A stretch of DNA of 7,247 bases from the NCBI GenBank assembly GCA_027051315.1, contig JALTZE010000013.1, positions 1 to 7,247 on the forward strand, in the 5' to 3' direction. This document shows positions 1 to 6,083 of the stretch, piece after piece. The stretch's first letter is position 1. Each line of letters opens with the position of its first letter. A model generated the notes under the pieces. That model was not told the origin of the DNA. It saw only the letters and a list, made by a program, of their open reading frames with translations, and ran no database searches. This DNA is from Micavibrio sp. (lineage in GTDB: Bacteria; Pseudomonadota; Alphaproteobacteria; Micavibrionales; Micavibrionaceae). The position numbers and the translations under genes were made by a program.

Positions 1-405
1 ATTAAGAATCTTGAAAATACCATATCAAATATGGAAAGAAAAATGGAAGTAATGGAAAAAGAAGCAAGCATGAATGCAAAACTTCTTTCTGAAGCTAAAA
101 ATATTCAAAAAGATTTACTAAAAAAATTAGAAAGTAAAGCTTCAGCACAATCAACTAACAAAGCAAATCATAATATCAAAAGACCAAAAGCTAAAAATCA
201 ACAGCCAGCGATAAATACTGCTCCTATTAAATGGGTGCTTAAATCAGCAAAACCAGGTAGAGCATGGATATCAAAATTAGGTCAGAATGATATTATTGTT
301 GTTGAAAAGGGAATGAAAGTACCAGGTCTAGGTACCATTAAGTCAATAAGCATTATTGACGGAAAATGGACAGTAAAAGGTACAATCGCTAATGTTACTC
401 AATAA
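1..405 (+). CDS. C-terminal part of an IcmG/DotF-like type IV secretion/conjugation protein (5' end outside the window)
   Basis: The frame is open from base 1 to the TAA at 403-405, so the gene begins upstream. The methionine at base 31 lies inside a continuous helix and is probably internal. About 134 residues are visible. Roughly the first 50 are Lys/Glu-rich with a heptad-like pattern suggesting a coiled coil. A Lys/Asn/Gln/Pro-rich linker follows, then a compact domain over the last 60 residues with the core KSAKPGRAWI and a beta-rich end carrying VPGLGTIKSI and a DGKWTV strand. The pattern of PGRAWI, a short turn, an acidic Gly-rich segment and a GLGxIxSI strand recalls the periplasmic C-terminal domain of IcmG/DotF-type proteins of Dot/Icm and related conjugation systems. 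That domain is also loosely like PilP/GspC. A coiled coil before the domain fits that family. No membrane segment is visible, as expected if it lies upstream. The assignment is from memory of the family. A pilus or type II secretion relative is the main alternative. A terminator follows, so this may be the last gene of its operon. Confidence 0.5.
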   Translation: MKNLENTISNMERKMEVMEKEASMNAKLLSEAKNIQKDLLKKLESKASAQSTNKANHNIKRPKAKNQQPAINTAPIKWVLKSAKPGRAWISKLGQNDIIVVEKGMKVPGLGTIKSISIIDGKWTVKGTIANVTQ

Positions 406-422
406 TTTGATGATATAAGCAA

Positions 423-480
423 TATGGGGCTGATACTTAACTTTAAAAATGTTGGCATCGCCCCATAATTTATTTTATTT
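423..480 (+). terminator. Intrinsic terminator after the secretion-like gene
   Basis: TATGGGGC at 423-430 pairs perfectly with GCCCCATA at 460-467. With T431 bulged, GAT at 432-434 extends the stem by pairing with ATC at 457-459, leaving a loop of about 22 nt. The plus strand then reads into a T-rich tract to about 480. This suits termination of the gene ending at 405. The T-tract overlaps the last codons of the convergent transporter gene. The minus side lacks an equally good T-run, so termination of the transporter here is less certain. Confidence 0.65.
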
Positions 481-2004
481 GGCTTCTTTACTATAATCTA
501 CGATTACCCTGTAATGCGGGTCCTCAATAACATCAATTTCAACAAGGTCAGCAGCTTTTTTAAGTAATAATTTACAATCGGGGCTAAGATGAACAAGGTG
601 AAGTTTTTTTCCTTCCTCTTGATATTTTGAAGCAAGTGTATCGATAGCTTCCAAAGCCGAATGGTCCCATACTCGCGAATATTTAAAATCTATAATAACT
701 TCATCAGGGTCATTTTTTAGATTAAATATTTCTTTGAATTTACTTACAGAACCAAAAAATAAAGAACCGTGAAGTACATAAACCTTATTTCCTTTTTGGT
801 CTATTCCTTGTTCTGCCCATATTTGATTTGCTGATTTCCATGCATATACTAGTGCCGAAATTATAACCCCTACAATCACAGCAATCGCAAGGTCAGTAAT
901 AACAGTAACCATTGTAACTGTAATTAGAACAAAAGCATCTTCCTTCGGAATTTTCTTCAAAATCCTAAGAGATGCCCAAGCAAATGTCCCTATTACCACC
1001 ATAAACATCACTCCTGTAAGAGCTGCTAATGGGATAAGTTCTATAAGTGATGGAGTAAATAATATAAAACATAAAAGAAATAAAGCTGCTGATATACCTG
1101 AAAGCCTTCCCCAACCTCCAGAATTTATATTTATCATCGATTGACCTATCATTGCACAGCCCCCCATACCTCCAAAGAAACCTGTAACTATGTTTGCTGT
1201 ACCTTGTCCTATACATTCTTGTGATGTACGTCCCCTTGTTTCTGTAATCTCATCTATAAGAGTAAGTGTAAGCAAAGACTCGATAAGACCAATTGCTGCA
1301 AGTATAAATGCATAAGGTAATATAATAGTAATTGTTTCAAGATTAAAAGGAACACTAGGAATAGAAAATTCAGGAAGTCCACCAGCAATAGAAGCCATAT
1401 CACCAACTGTTCTAGTATCTATATTAAATCCAATAACAATTACGCTTACTACAATTATTGCAACAAGAGTAGATGGAACTGACTTTGTGATTTTTGGAAA
1501 AAGCCATATGATAAGCATAGTAAGAGCTATAAGCCCGCATATTAATAATAATTCCGTACCTTCTATCCATTCATCATCTATTTTGAACTGATTTAATTGT
1601 GCTAAAAATATTACAATAGCCAAACCATTAACAAATCCCAACATAACAGGATATGGAACCAATCTTATAAATTTTCCCAGATGAAATATTCCTGCCAGAG
1701 CTTGTAATATTCCCATTAAAACAACAGTAGCAAAAAGATATTCTATCCCATGTTGTGTAACTAAAGATACTATTACAACTGCCAAAGCTCCTGTTGCTCC
1801 TGATATCATTCCTGGACGCCCACCAATTACAGAAGTTATAAGTCCAACTATAAAGGCGGTATAAAGTCCAACAAGCGGTTCAACCCCCGCAACAAATGCA
1901 AACGCAATAGCTTCAGGAACCAAAGCCAGAGCCACCGTAAGACCAGATAGAATGTCAGCTTTTGGATTATTGGTTAATGAATAACTTCTTATAATACTTA
2001 ACAA
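475..2004 (-). CDS. SulP family inorganic anion transporter with C-terminal STAS domain
   Basis: The product is an inner-membrane carrier of the SulP (SLC26) family, which moves sulfate, bicarbonate or similar anions. About the first 390 residues are a chain of hydrophobic segments. Early family motifs are [17 protein letters not shown] (about 21-37) and [17 protein letters not shown] (about 61-77). The highly conserved [18 protein letters not shown] lies near 275-292. After about residue 400 comes a soluble STAS domain with the strand VIIDF and the segment [12 protein letters not shown], whose Ser lies where STAS domains often carry a conserved Ser/Thr. Length is usual for bacterial SulP-STAS proteins. 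The frame is open to a GTG at 2013, but the TTG at 2004 is preferred: AAAGGG lies about 8 nt before the TTG but directly abuts the GTG. Starting at TTG gives about 509 residues with an N-terminus like its relatives. The substrate cannot be read from the sequence; sulfate and bicarbonate are both plausible. It lies downstream of recA but has its own likely promoter, so it is probably a separate unit. Confidence 0.93.
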   Translation of the reverse strand: MLSIIRSYSLTNNPKADILSGLTVALALVPEAIAFAFVAGVEPLVGLYTAFIVGLITSVIGGRPGMISGATGALAVVIVSLVTQHGIEYLFATVVLMGILQALAGIFHLGKFIRLVPYPVMLGFVNGLAIVIFLAQLNQFKIDDEWIEGTELLLICGLIALTMLIIWLFPKITKSVPSTLVAIIVVSVIVIGFNIDTRTVGDMASIAGGLPEFSIPSVPFNLETITIILPYAFILAAIGLIESLLTLTLIDEITETRGRTSQECIGQGTANIVTGFFGGMGGCAMIGQSMININSGGWGRLSGISAALFLLCFILFTPSLIELIPLAALTGVMFMVVIGTFAWASLRILKKIPKEDAFVLITVTMVTVITDLAIAVIVGVIISALVYAWKSANQIWAEQGIDQKGNKVYVLHGSLFFGSVSKFKEIFNLKNDPDEVIIDFKYSRVWDHSALEAIDTLASKYQEEGKKLHLVHLSPDCKLLLKKAADLVEIDVIEDPHYRVIVDYSKEAK

Positions 2005-2006
2005 AA

Positions 2007-2045
2007 TACACACCCTTTAATATTTAATGATTTGAAGGGTGTGTA
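2007..2045 (-). promoter_or_regulatory. Palindrome/hairpin over the transporter ribosome binding site
   Basis: TACACACCCTT at 2007-2017 is a perfect inverted copy of AAGGGTGTGTA at 2035-2045. One wobble and two further pairs extend the stem to 14 bp around a 10-nt loop. Read on the minus strand, the second arm contains the AAAGGG ribosome binding site and the GTG upstream of the TTG start, so the folded mRNA would hide the initiation region. The hairpin is followed by TTTTGTT, so it could instead be the intrinsic terminator of recA, about 100 nt after its stop. A DNA operator is a third reading. The structure is clear; its role is inferred. Confidence 0.6.
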
Positions 2046-2047
2046 AC

Positions 2048-2076
2048 AATATATCAATAAATTTTCAAGTTATAAA
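2048..2076 (-). promoter_or_regulatory. Probable sigma-70 promoter of the SulP transporter gene
   Basis: On the minus strand a -35-like TTTATA (2071-2076) is followed after 17 bp by the -10 element TATATT (2048-2053), preceded by TGA as in an extended -10. The predicted start of transcription, near 2041, falls within the outer arm of the adjoining palindrome, so the transcript would begin almost at the hairpin. AT-rich DNA yields such matches by chance; the spacing and extended -10 raise confidence moderately. Confidence 0.45.
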
Positions 2077-2147
2077 TTAGACTATGTAAATCTATCTATT
2101 GGTTGAGAGCTCAGTATTGTAGATAACTAATATATCTTAACACTAAA

Positions 2148-3194
2148 TCAACTGGCCTTTTTTATTTCTGTTTCTGAAATATTTTCAGTACCTGCTAACA
2201 TTCCATCAGATACTAATCCAGCATTTTCTCTTATTTTACTTTCAATTTCATTAGATATTCCGGGGTTTTCTATTAAGAATGTTTTTGCATTTTCTCTCCC
2301 CTGACCAATTCTTTGGTCTTCATATGAAAACCACGACCCAGCCTTATCAACTATACCCGCTGCCACACCCAAATCTAATATTTCACCAGTTTTAGAAATC
2401 CCTTCACCATACATAATGTCGAATTCTACCTGACGGAATGGCGGTGCCATCTTATTTTTAACTACTTTGATGCGTGTTTGGTTACCTACTACATTTTCTT
2501 TGTCTTTTATTGACCCTATACGACGTATATCCAAACGTACAGAAGAATAAAATTTAAGAGCATTCCCGCCAGTTGTTGTTTCTGGAGAGCCAAACATAAC
2601 ACCTATTTTCATTCTTATTTGGTTAATAAATATAACAACTGTTCTTGACCTTGATATTGAACCAGTAAGCTTTCTTAAGGCTTGCGACATAAGCCTTGCT
2701 TGTAATCCAACATGAGAATCCCCCATTTCACCTTCAAGCTCAGCTCTTGGGACAAGTGCAGCAACAGAATCCACAACCAAAACATCTAAAGCACCAGACC
2801 TTACCAAAGTATCTGCGATTTCTAATGCCTGCTCACCTGCATCTGGTTGAGAAATAAGCAGCTCTTCAACATTTACTCCAAGTTTTTTTGCATATGCAGG
2901 GTCAAGAGCATGTTCTGCATCAACTATTGCACATGTTCCCCCTGCTTTTTGAGCCTCTGCCATAATGTGGAGAGCAAGCGTTGTCTTACCAGAGCTTTCA
3001 GGGCCATATATTTCTACTATTCTTCCTCTAGGCACACCACCAATCCCCAAAGCTATATCAAGACCTAGTGAGCCAGTAGATATAGCTTCCACCTCCATTG
3101 GGTTATTATCCGAACCCATTTTCATTATAGAACCTTTACCAAAAGATCTCTCAATCTGGGAAAGTGCTGCATCAAGTGCCTTTTGTTTATCCAT
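2148..3194 (-). CDS. recA: Recombinase RecA
   Basis: RecA is the ATP-dependent DNA strand-exchange protein that forms filaments on single-stranded DNA, drives homologous recombination and repair, and in SOS-competent bacteria stimulates LexA cleavage. The 348-residue product is of normal length and appears intact. Visible features are the Walker A motif GPESSGKT (64-71), the catalytic Glu in DAEHAL (Glu94), the Walker B segment LDVLVVD ending at Asp142, loop L1 around [10 protein letters not shown] (154-163), the allosteric Gln192 in NQIR, and loop L2 with [14 protein letters not shown] (198-211). The C-terminal tail is less acidic than in E. coli. The ATG at 3194 has a good ribosome binding site, AGGGG, 7 nt upstream. 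A convincing promoter lies about 110 bp upstream. No direct-repeat GTTC-N7-GTTC box of the alphaproteobacterial LexA type was found next to it. Its neighbours are rplI upstream and the anion transporter downstream, with no evident functional link. Confidence 0.99.
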   Translation of the reverse strand: MDKQKALDAALSQIERSFGKGSIMKMGSDNNPMEVEAISTGSLGLDIALGIGGVPRGRIVEIYGPESSGKTTLALHIMAEAQKAGGTCAIVDAEHALDPAYAKKLGVNVEELLISQPDAGEQALEIADTLVRSGALDVLVVDSVAALVPRAELEGEMGDSHVGLQARLMSQALRKLTGSISRSRTVVIFINQIRMKIGVMFGSPETTTGGNALKFYSSVRLDIRRIGSIKDKENVVGNQTRIKVVKNKMAPPFRQVEFDIMYGEGISKTGEILDLGVAAGIVDKAGSWFSYEDQRIGQGRENAKTFLIENPGISNEIESKIRENAGLVSDGMLAGTENISETEIKKAS

Positions 3195-3204
3195 ATTATT
3201 ACCC

Positions 3205-3294
3205 CTATCTAGGTGTTATTAATTTATAAGAATCTTCATTTTGCATATAAATTATAAGCTGTAAATAGCTATAACCCTCTAAAACAGATTCCAT
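3205..3294 (-). CDS. Possible short leader ORF upstream of recA (29 codons)
   Basis: The minus strand has an ATG at 3294 followed by 28 sense codons and a TAG at 3205-3207. The predicted peptide begins [10 protein letters not shown] and ends YKLITPR. The ATG lies only about 8 nt after the recA -10 element, so it could be the first codon of a leaderless transcript. The stop overlaps the AGGGG ribosome binding site of recA, an arrangement that could couple its translation to recA. The same frame extends to an ATG at 3312, inside the promoter. No similarity is recognised, and an open run of this size can arise by chance, so this is speculative. Confidence 0.22.
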   Translation of the reverse strand: MESVLEGYSYLQLIIYMQNEDSYKLITPR

Positions 3295-3301
3295 ACACAC
3301 A

Positions 3302-3330
3302 ATAATGTACATGTTATGTTCTGATGTCAA
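3302..3330 (-). promoter_or_regulatory. recA promoter
   Basis: On the minus strand a perfect -35 TTGACA (3325-3330) is separated by 17 bp from CATTAT (3302-3307), which matches the -10 consensus at four of six positions. Transcription would start near 3295, giving a leader of about 100 nt before recA. The spacer holds an imperfect palindrome, GAACAT-AAC-ATGTAC, a conceivable repressor site. It does not match the usual LexA boxes, and no GTTC-N7-GTTC element is present nearby. Confidence 0.7.
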
Positions 3331-3391
3331 TAATAAAAGAACAAAAAGAGAATATTTTTATTTGTTTATTAAAAATCTGGAAATTTAATAT

Positions 3392-3503
3392 CAATTGGTA
3401 TTCATTCATGAATTACAATTGGAAGCTTGCGACCGCAAGTCGTTGCCAATGCAACGAAAGCAACGTGGCGTTTGAACGTAAATAGCCTATTGAAGGCTAT
3501 TTA
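3392..3503. other. Cluster of short palindromes between recA and rplI; possible structured RNA or palindromic element
   Basis: This part of the 391-bp gene-free stretch 3195-3585 is packed with dyads: CAATTG at 3392 and again at 3416, ATTCATGAAT (3404-3413), CTTGCG/CGCAAG around a 2-nt loop (3426-3439), CGTTGC/GCAACG around a 4-nt loop (3441-3456), AACG/CGTT around 3 nt (3462-3472), and TAAATAGCC/GGCTATTTA around 7 nt (3479-3503). GCAACG also occurs as a direct repeat at 3451 and 3460. The block 3425-3470 is richer in GC than its surroundings. No coding potential was seen. On the plus strand a transcript could end at the terminator at 3541-3563. On the minus strand TATACT just before 3503 could be a -10. 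Neither direction is proven. Confidence 0.4.
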
Positions 3504-3532
3504 GTATAAGAATCAAACTATGTGTATAAAAC

Positions 3533-3563
3533 AAAAAAAAGCCCGCTTTAGTGGCGGGCTTTC
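3533..3563 (-). terminator. Intrinsic terminator of the rpsF-rpsR-rplI operon, possibly bidirectional
   Basis: GCCCGC (3541-3546) pairs with GCGGGC (3554-3559), and flanking A/T pairs lengthen the stem. On the minus strand the hairpin is followed by eight T residues (the A-run at 3533-3540), a textbook intrinsic terminator about 23 nt after the rplI stop. On the plus strand it is followed by TTTCTT, so it could also stop transcripts coming from the palindrome cluster. Confidence 0.92.
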
Positions 3564-3585
3564 TTGATTTTGTATAAAAATTTAC

Positions 3586-4152
3586 TTACGCAGCTTCGTC
3601 TGTTGATTTTTCTTCAGACTTTTCCTCTGCTTTTATTTCTGCTTTTTCTTCAGAATCCACAGCAATAACGCCAGTTTTTTCCTGTGTTTCTGCTTCTTCT
3701 TCAGACCTTGCAATATTAATTGTAACAACTGCTTTCACTTCAGGGTGTAGCATTATTTCAACAGGAAATAGACCAATAGTTTTGAAATTATTATTCATTA
3801 CTATCTGATTGCGCGCCACTTCTTCTTTTGTTTTTTCGATAACAGCATCAGCAATATCACGCGAAGTTACAGAACCATAAAGATGACCTGCTTCTGATGC
3901 TTGACGAATAAGTATAACTTTTGCTCCATCAACTTTTTTCGCTTGTTTTTGTGCTTTTGCTTTTTTCTCTTCATTTGCTTTTTCAAGCTGCTTACGCATT
4001 GTCTCAAAATAAGCAATATTATCTGCTGTTGCTCTCAAGGCTTTGTTCTGTGGAAGAAGAAAGTTACGCGCATAACCAGGCTTAACTTTCACTACATCTC
4101 CAATAGAACCAAGCTTTTCAACTTTTTCGAGCAAAATTACTTCTGTTGCCAT
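3586..4152 (-). CDS. rplI: Large ribosomal subunit protein bL9
   Basis: bL9 binds 23S rRNA near the base of the L1 stalk and helps maintain reading-frame fidelity. The N-terminal domain carries the family signature from Gly15 to Ala38 (LGSIGDVVKVKPGYARNFLL), then the long Lys-rich linking helix (about 41-75). The C-terminal RNA-binding domain (about 76-148) includes GHLYGSVTSRDIADAV. At 188 residues it is longer than the roughly 150 of E. coli. The surplus is a Glu/Lys/Ala/Ser-rich tail from about 150 onward, a kind of extension common in alphaproteobacteria and probably disordered. It starts 14 bp after the rpsR stop, with AAGGAG overlapping that stop, so the three genes are surely co-transcribed. 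A strong terminator follows. Confidence 0.97.
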   Translation of the reverse strand: MATEVILLEKVEKLGSIGDVVKVKPGYARNFLLPQNKALRATADNIAYFETMRKQLEKANEEKKAKAQKQAKKVDGAKVILIRQASEAGHLYGSVTSRDIADAVIEKTKEEVARNQIVMNNNFKTIGLFPVEIMLHPEVKAVVTINIARSEEEAETQEKTGVIAVDSEEKAEIKAEEKSEEKSTDEAA

Positions 4153-4166
4153 TGTCTATTCGCTCC

Positions 4167-4442
4167 TTATCTTGAGGTTCTTGTTGCATCAGTATCTTGG
4201 CGAAGATATGGAAGCAAAGCCATATAACGGGCACGTTTTATTGCGCGTGCAAGCTCTCTTTGTTTCTTCTGTGATACTGCTGTAATACGTGAAGGGATTA
4301 TCTTACCACGTTCTGAAATATAACGGCTAAGAGTTTTTGTATCTTTCCAATCTATTGCCGGTGCTTCTGGCCCTGTAAAAGGACAAGTTTTTTTGCGACG
4401 GAAAAAGGGACGACGTACTGTCGGCGCATCTGTAGTACTCAT
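4167..4442 (-). CDS. rpsR: Small ribosomal subunit protein bS18
   Basis: bS18 forms a heterodimer with bS6 and binds 16S rRNA on the platform of the 30S subunit. The 91-residue product has the normal length and conserved segments: a basic N-terminus with [13 protein letters not shown] (10-22), then [13 protein letters not shown] (30-42) and [20 protein letters not shown] (45-64), and [15 protein letters not shown] (65-79). Its ATG overlaps the rpsF stop by one base (TAATG), which suggests translational coupling with the partner protein bS6. Confidence 0.98.
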   Translation of the reverse strand: MSTTDAPTVRRPFFRRKKTCPFTGPEAPAIDWKDTKTLSRYISERGKIIPSRITAVSQKKQRELARAIKRARYMALLPYLRQDTDATRTSR

Positions 4443-4792
4443 TATGCTACCTCCTTACTTTCTGCTTTGCTACCTTTGTTCATAATAACAGAAGGAGCAT
4501 CAGATAATTCTTCTAGTTTTATTGTCATATAACGTATAATATCTTCGTTAAGACGCATATTACGTTCCATCTCGTGAAGTGCTTCTGCGGAAGCGTCCAT
4601 TTCGATTAGAGTATAATTTGCTTTACGACTTTTGTTTATACGATAAGCAAGGTTCATAAGTCCCCATTGCTCTACTTTGTGTATTTTACCACCTGCATTA
4701 GTGATAAAAGCACTCATTTCTTCTGTCAATTGCTCAACTTGCTTTGAGCTAAGCTCTTGTCTTGACATGAATACGGTTTCATAAAATGCCAT
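4442..4792 (-). CDS. rpsF: Small ribosomal subunit protein bS6
   Basis: bS6 is the partner of bS18 in assembly of the 30S platform. The 116-residue product shows YETVFM at the start (4-9), [10 protein letters not shown] (43-52), a YTLIEM strand (60-65) and NEDIIRYM (82-89), all typical of the family's ferredoxin-like fold. A short polar tail of about 20 residues follows. The ATG has AGGAG 7 nt upstream. It is the first gene of the operon with rpsR and rplI, and it is divergent from fabD. Its leader carries a strong hairpin that may serve feedback control. Confidence 0.98.
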   Translation of the reverse strand: MAFYETVFMSRQELSSKQVEQLTEEMSAFITNAGGKIHKVEQWGLMNLAYRINKSRKANYTLIEMDASAEALHEMERNMRLNEDIIRYMTIKLEELSDAPSVIMNKGSKAESKEVA

Positions 4793-4820
4793 TTATGTCT
4801 CCTCATGGTTTCAGTTAATC

Positions 4821-4847
4821 AGGAAATTTGAACCATTCAAACTCCCT
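4821..4847 (-). promoter_or_regulatory. Strong hairpin in the rpsF 5' leader
   Basis: On the minus strand AGGGAGTTTGAA and TTCAAATTTCCT can form 12 consecutive pairs (two wobbles) around the loop TGG, ending about 28 nt before the rpsF ATG and 16 nt before its ribosome binding site. No T-run follows, so it is not a terminator. Many bacteria have a bS6:bS18-binding leader at this place that represses the operon. The CCG bulge described for that motif was not seen here, so only the position supports that role. Confidence 0.45.
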
Positions 4848-4901
4848 ATTTTCCGAAGCTGACAATCCATTCGTTGCCAGCGAGGTTTCGAAAGTGAATG
4901 C

Positions 4902-4929
4902 AATATATCCATTTTTATAAAATTAGCAA
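4902..4929 (-). promoter_or_regulatory. Probable promoter of the rpsF-rpsR-rplI operon
   Basis: On the minus strand TTGCTA (4924-4929) is followed after 16 bp by TATATT (4902-4907), a five-of-six match to the -10 consensus. Transcription would start near 4895, giving a leader of about 100 nt that includes the hairpin at 4821-4847. It faces away from the fabD promoter, with 17 bp between the two -35 elements. Confidence 0.5.
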
Positions 4930-4946
4930 GGTTTTTCTTCATATGC

Positions 4947-4975
4947 TTGACAAAAGGGCAATATCAGAATAGGAA
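4947..4975 (+). promoter_or_regulatory. Probable fabD promoter
   Basis: A perfect -35 TTGACA (4947-4952) is followed after 17 bp by TAGGAA (4970-4975), a weak -10. The predicted transcript starts near 4982, about 27 nt before the fabD ATG, a sensible leader length. The strong -35 and position favour it; the poor -10 lowers certainty or hints at a need for an activator. Confidence 0.45.
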
Positions 4976-5008
4976 AATAGCCAAACATACTAATCAGGAG
5001 CAATAAAA

Positions 5009-5962
5009 ATGGCACGTGCATTTATCTTTCCCGGACAAGGTTCTCAATATATAGGTATGGGTAAGGAATTAGCAGAAAATTTTACCGAGGCAAAAGAAGT
5101 ATTTGAAGAAGTTGATAATGCCTTAAATCAGAAATTATACGATTTGATGGTAAATGGCCTTGATGAGCAATTAAATATGACAGAAAACACACAACCAGCT
5201 TTGATGGCTGTATCAGTTGCAGTAATGAGAGTTCTTGAAAAAAGATTCGATATAAAATTAGAAGAAACAGCAAAATACGTGGCAGGTCATTCTTTGGGTG
5301 AATATTCAGCCCTAACAGCAGCAAAAGCATTAGAGCTTCCAGATACAGCAAAACTTCTTAAATTAAGGGGGCAAGCCATGCAAGAAGCTGTTCCCGTAGG
5401 ACAAGGAGCTATGGCTGCTATATTAGGTCTTGATTTTGAAGATGTGCAAGCAATTGCTGTGAAAGCATCAGAGCAAGCAGGTGATAATGAAATATGTGAA
5501 GCAGCCAATGATAATTGTCAAGGGCAGATAGTGGTAAGTGGTCATGTTGGTGCTGTGCAAGCTGCTATATCTTTGGCAACTGAAAAAGGAGCAAGAAAGG
5601 CTGTGCAACTTCCCGTATCTGCACCATTTCATTGCACTCTTATGTCCCCTGCGGCTGAAAAAATGGGAGAAGCACTCGCCAAAGCAGATATAAAATCTCC
5701 TATAATTCCTGTTGTTGCTAATGTAACGGCAAAAGCAGAAACAGACCCTGATAAAATAAGAAATCTTCTAATTGAACAGATAACAGAAATGGTTAAATGG
5801 CGTGAATCTGTTATATGGATGAAAAATAATGATATAACAGATATAGTTGAAATCGGAGCAGGAAAAGTTTTGTCAGGTTTAGTTAGAAGAATAGATAGAG
5901 GGATAAATTGTATATCTGTTGAAAATCCAGCACAAATAGAAGATTTAGCTTCCAGATTATAA
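5009..5962 (+). CDS. fabD: Malonyl-CoA:acyl carrier protein transacylase
   Basis: FabD transfers malonyl from CoA to acyl carrier protein, supplying the extender unit for type II fatty acid synthesis in the cytoplasm. The 317-residue product has normal length. It begins with the family motif FIFPGQGSQ (5-13), which provides the oxyanion-hole Gln. The nucleophile motif GHSLGEYSA places the catalytic Ser at 95. Arg120, in LLKLRGQAMQ, should bind the malonyl carboxylate, and His208, in SAPFHCTLM, completes the dyad. VEIGAGKVLSG (280-290) is the usual C-terminal signature. The ATG is supported by AGGAG 8 nt upstream. It is the first gene of a fatty acid cluster with fabG and is divergent from the ribosomal operon, an arrangement familiar in alphaproteobacteria. 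Confidence 0.98.
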   Translation: MARAFIFPGQGSQYIGMGKELAENFTEAKEVFEEVDNALNQKLYDLMVNGLDEQLNMTENTQPALMAVSVAVMRVLEKRFDIKLEETAKYVAGHSLGEYSALTAAKALELPDTAKLLKLRGQAMQEAVPVGQGAMAAILGLDFEDVQAIAVKASEQAGDNEICEAANDNCQGQIVVSGHVGAVQAAISLATEKGARKAVQLPVSAPFHCTLMSPAAEKMGEALAKADIKSPIIPVVANVTAKAETDPDKIRNLLIEQITEMVKWRESVIWMKNNDITDIVEIGAGKVLSGLVRRIDRGINCISVENPAQIEDLASRL

Positions 5963-5980
5963 TTCTCAAAATAGTTTGTT

Positions 5981-6000
5981 TAAATAGCTCATCTATAAGA
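5981..6000 (+). repeat. Short repeat copy 1, after fabD
   Basis: TAAATAGCTC directly joined to ATCTATAAGA lies 18 nt after the fabD stop. The same two 10-mers occur in the same order after fabG at 6823-6848, split there by six bases. TAAATAGC also appears at 3262 and 3479. The match is exact; whether it has a function is unknown. Confidence 0.45.
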
Positions 6001-6012
6001 AATAAACATCAT

Positions 6013-6041
6013 TTGAAAAAAATGGATAATCACGGTATAAA
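6013..6041 (+). promoter_or_regulatory. Probable fabG promoter
   Basis: TTGAAA (6013-6018) and TATAAA (6036-6041) are separated by exactly 17 bp, each matching the sigma-70 consensus at five of six positions. They lie in the 121-bp gap after fabD. Transcription would start near 6048, about 36 nt before the fabG ATG. No terminator is evident after fabD, so fabG may also be read through from the fabD promoter. Confidence 0.6.
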
Positions 6042-6083
6042 TCGCTCATAACAATAATTGATAATATAATTTAAGGAAAAAAT

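Noticed and set aside
965..1216. Minus-strand frame of 83 codons within the transporter gene
   Set aside because: It overlaps the SulP gene in another frame, and the SulP frame carries clear family motifs throughout; this is a shadow.
2011..2013. GTG at 2013 as the transporter start
   Set aside because: The AAAGGG site directly abuts it, leaving no workable spacing; the TTG at 2004 has about 8 nt and fits better, though start mapping could overturn this.
2847..3222. Plus-strand frames opposite the recA start (2847-3068, 2965-3222)
   Set aside because: They lie antisense to highly conserved RecA coding sequence and show no family features.
3421..3472. CRISPR-like repeats suggested by recurring GCAACG and CGTTGC
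   Set aside because: The units are only about six bases, mostly arms of hairpins, with no regular spacing or spacer-sized intervals.
3901..4227. Plus-strand frame of 108 codons across rplI and rpsR
   Set aside because: It is antisense to two certain ribosomal genes and the Cys/Phe-rich product reflects the reverse of Lys/Glu-rich coding DNA.
4816..4850. tRNA-like T-arm (GGTTCAAAT on the minus strand) in the rpsF leader
   Set aside because: The hairpin is a 12-bp stem with a 3-nt loop, not a 5-bp stem with a 7-nt loop, and no acceptor, D or anticodon arms are present.
5082..5508. Minus-strand frames opposite fabD
   Set aside because: They are antisense to a complete, motif-bearing fabD and have no recognisable features.
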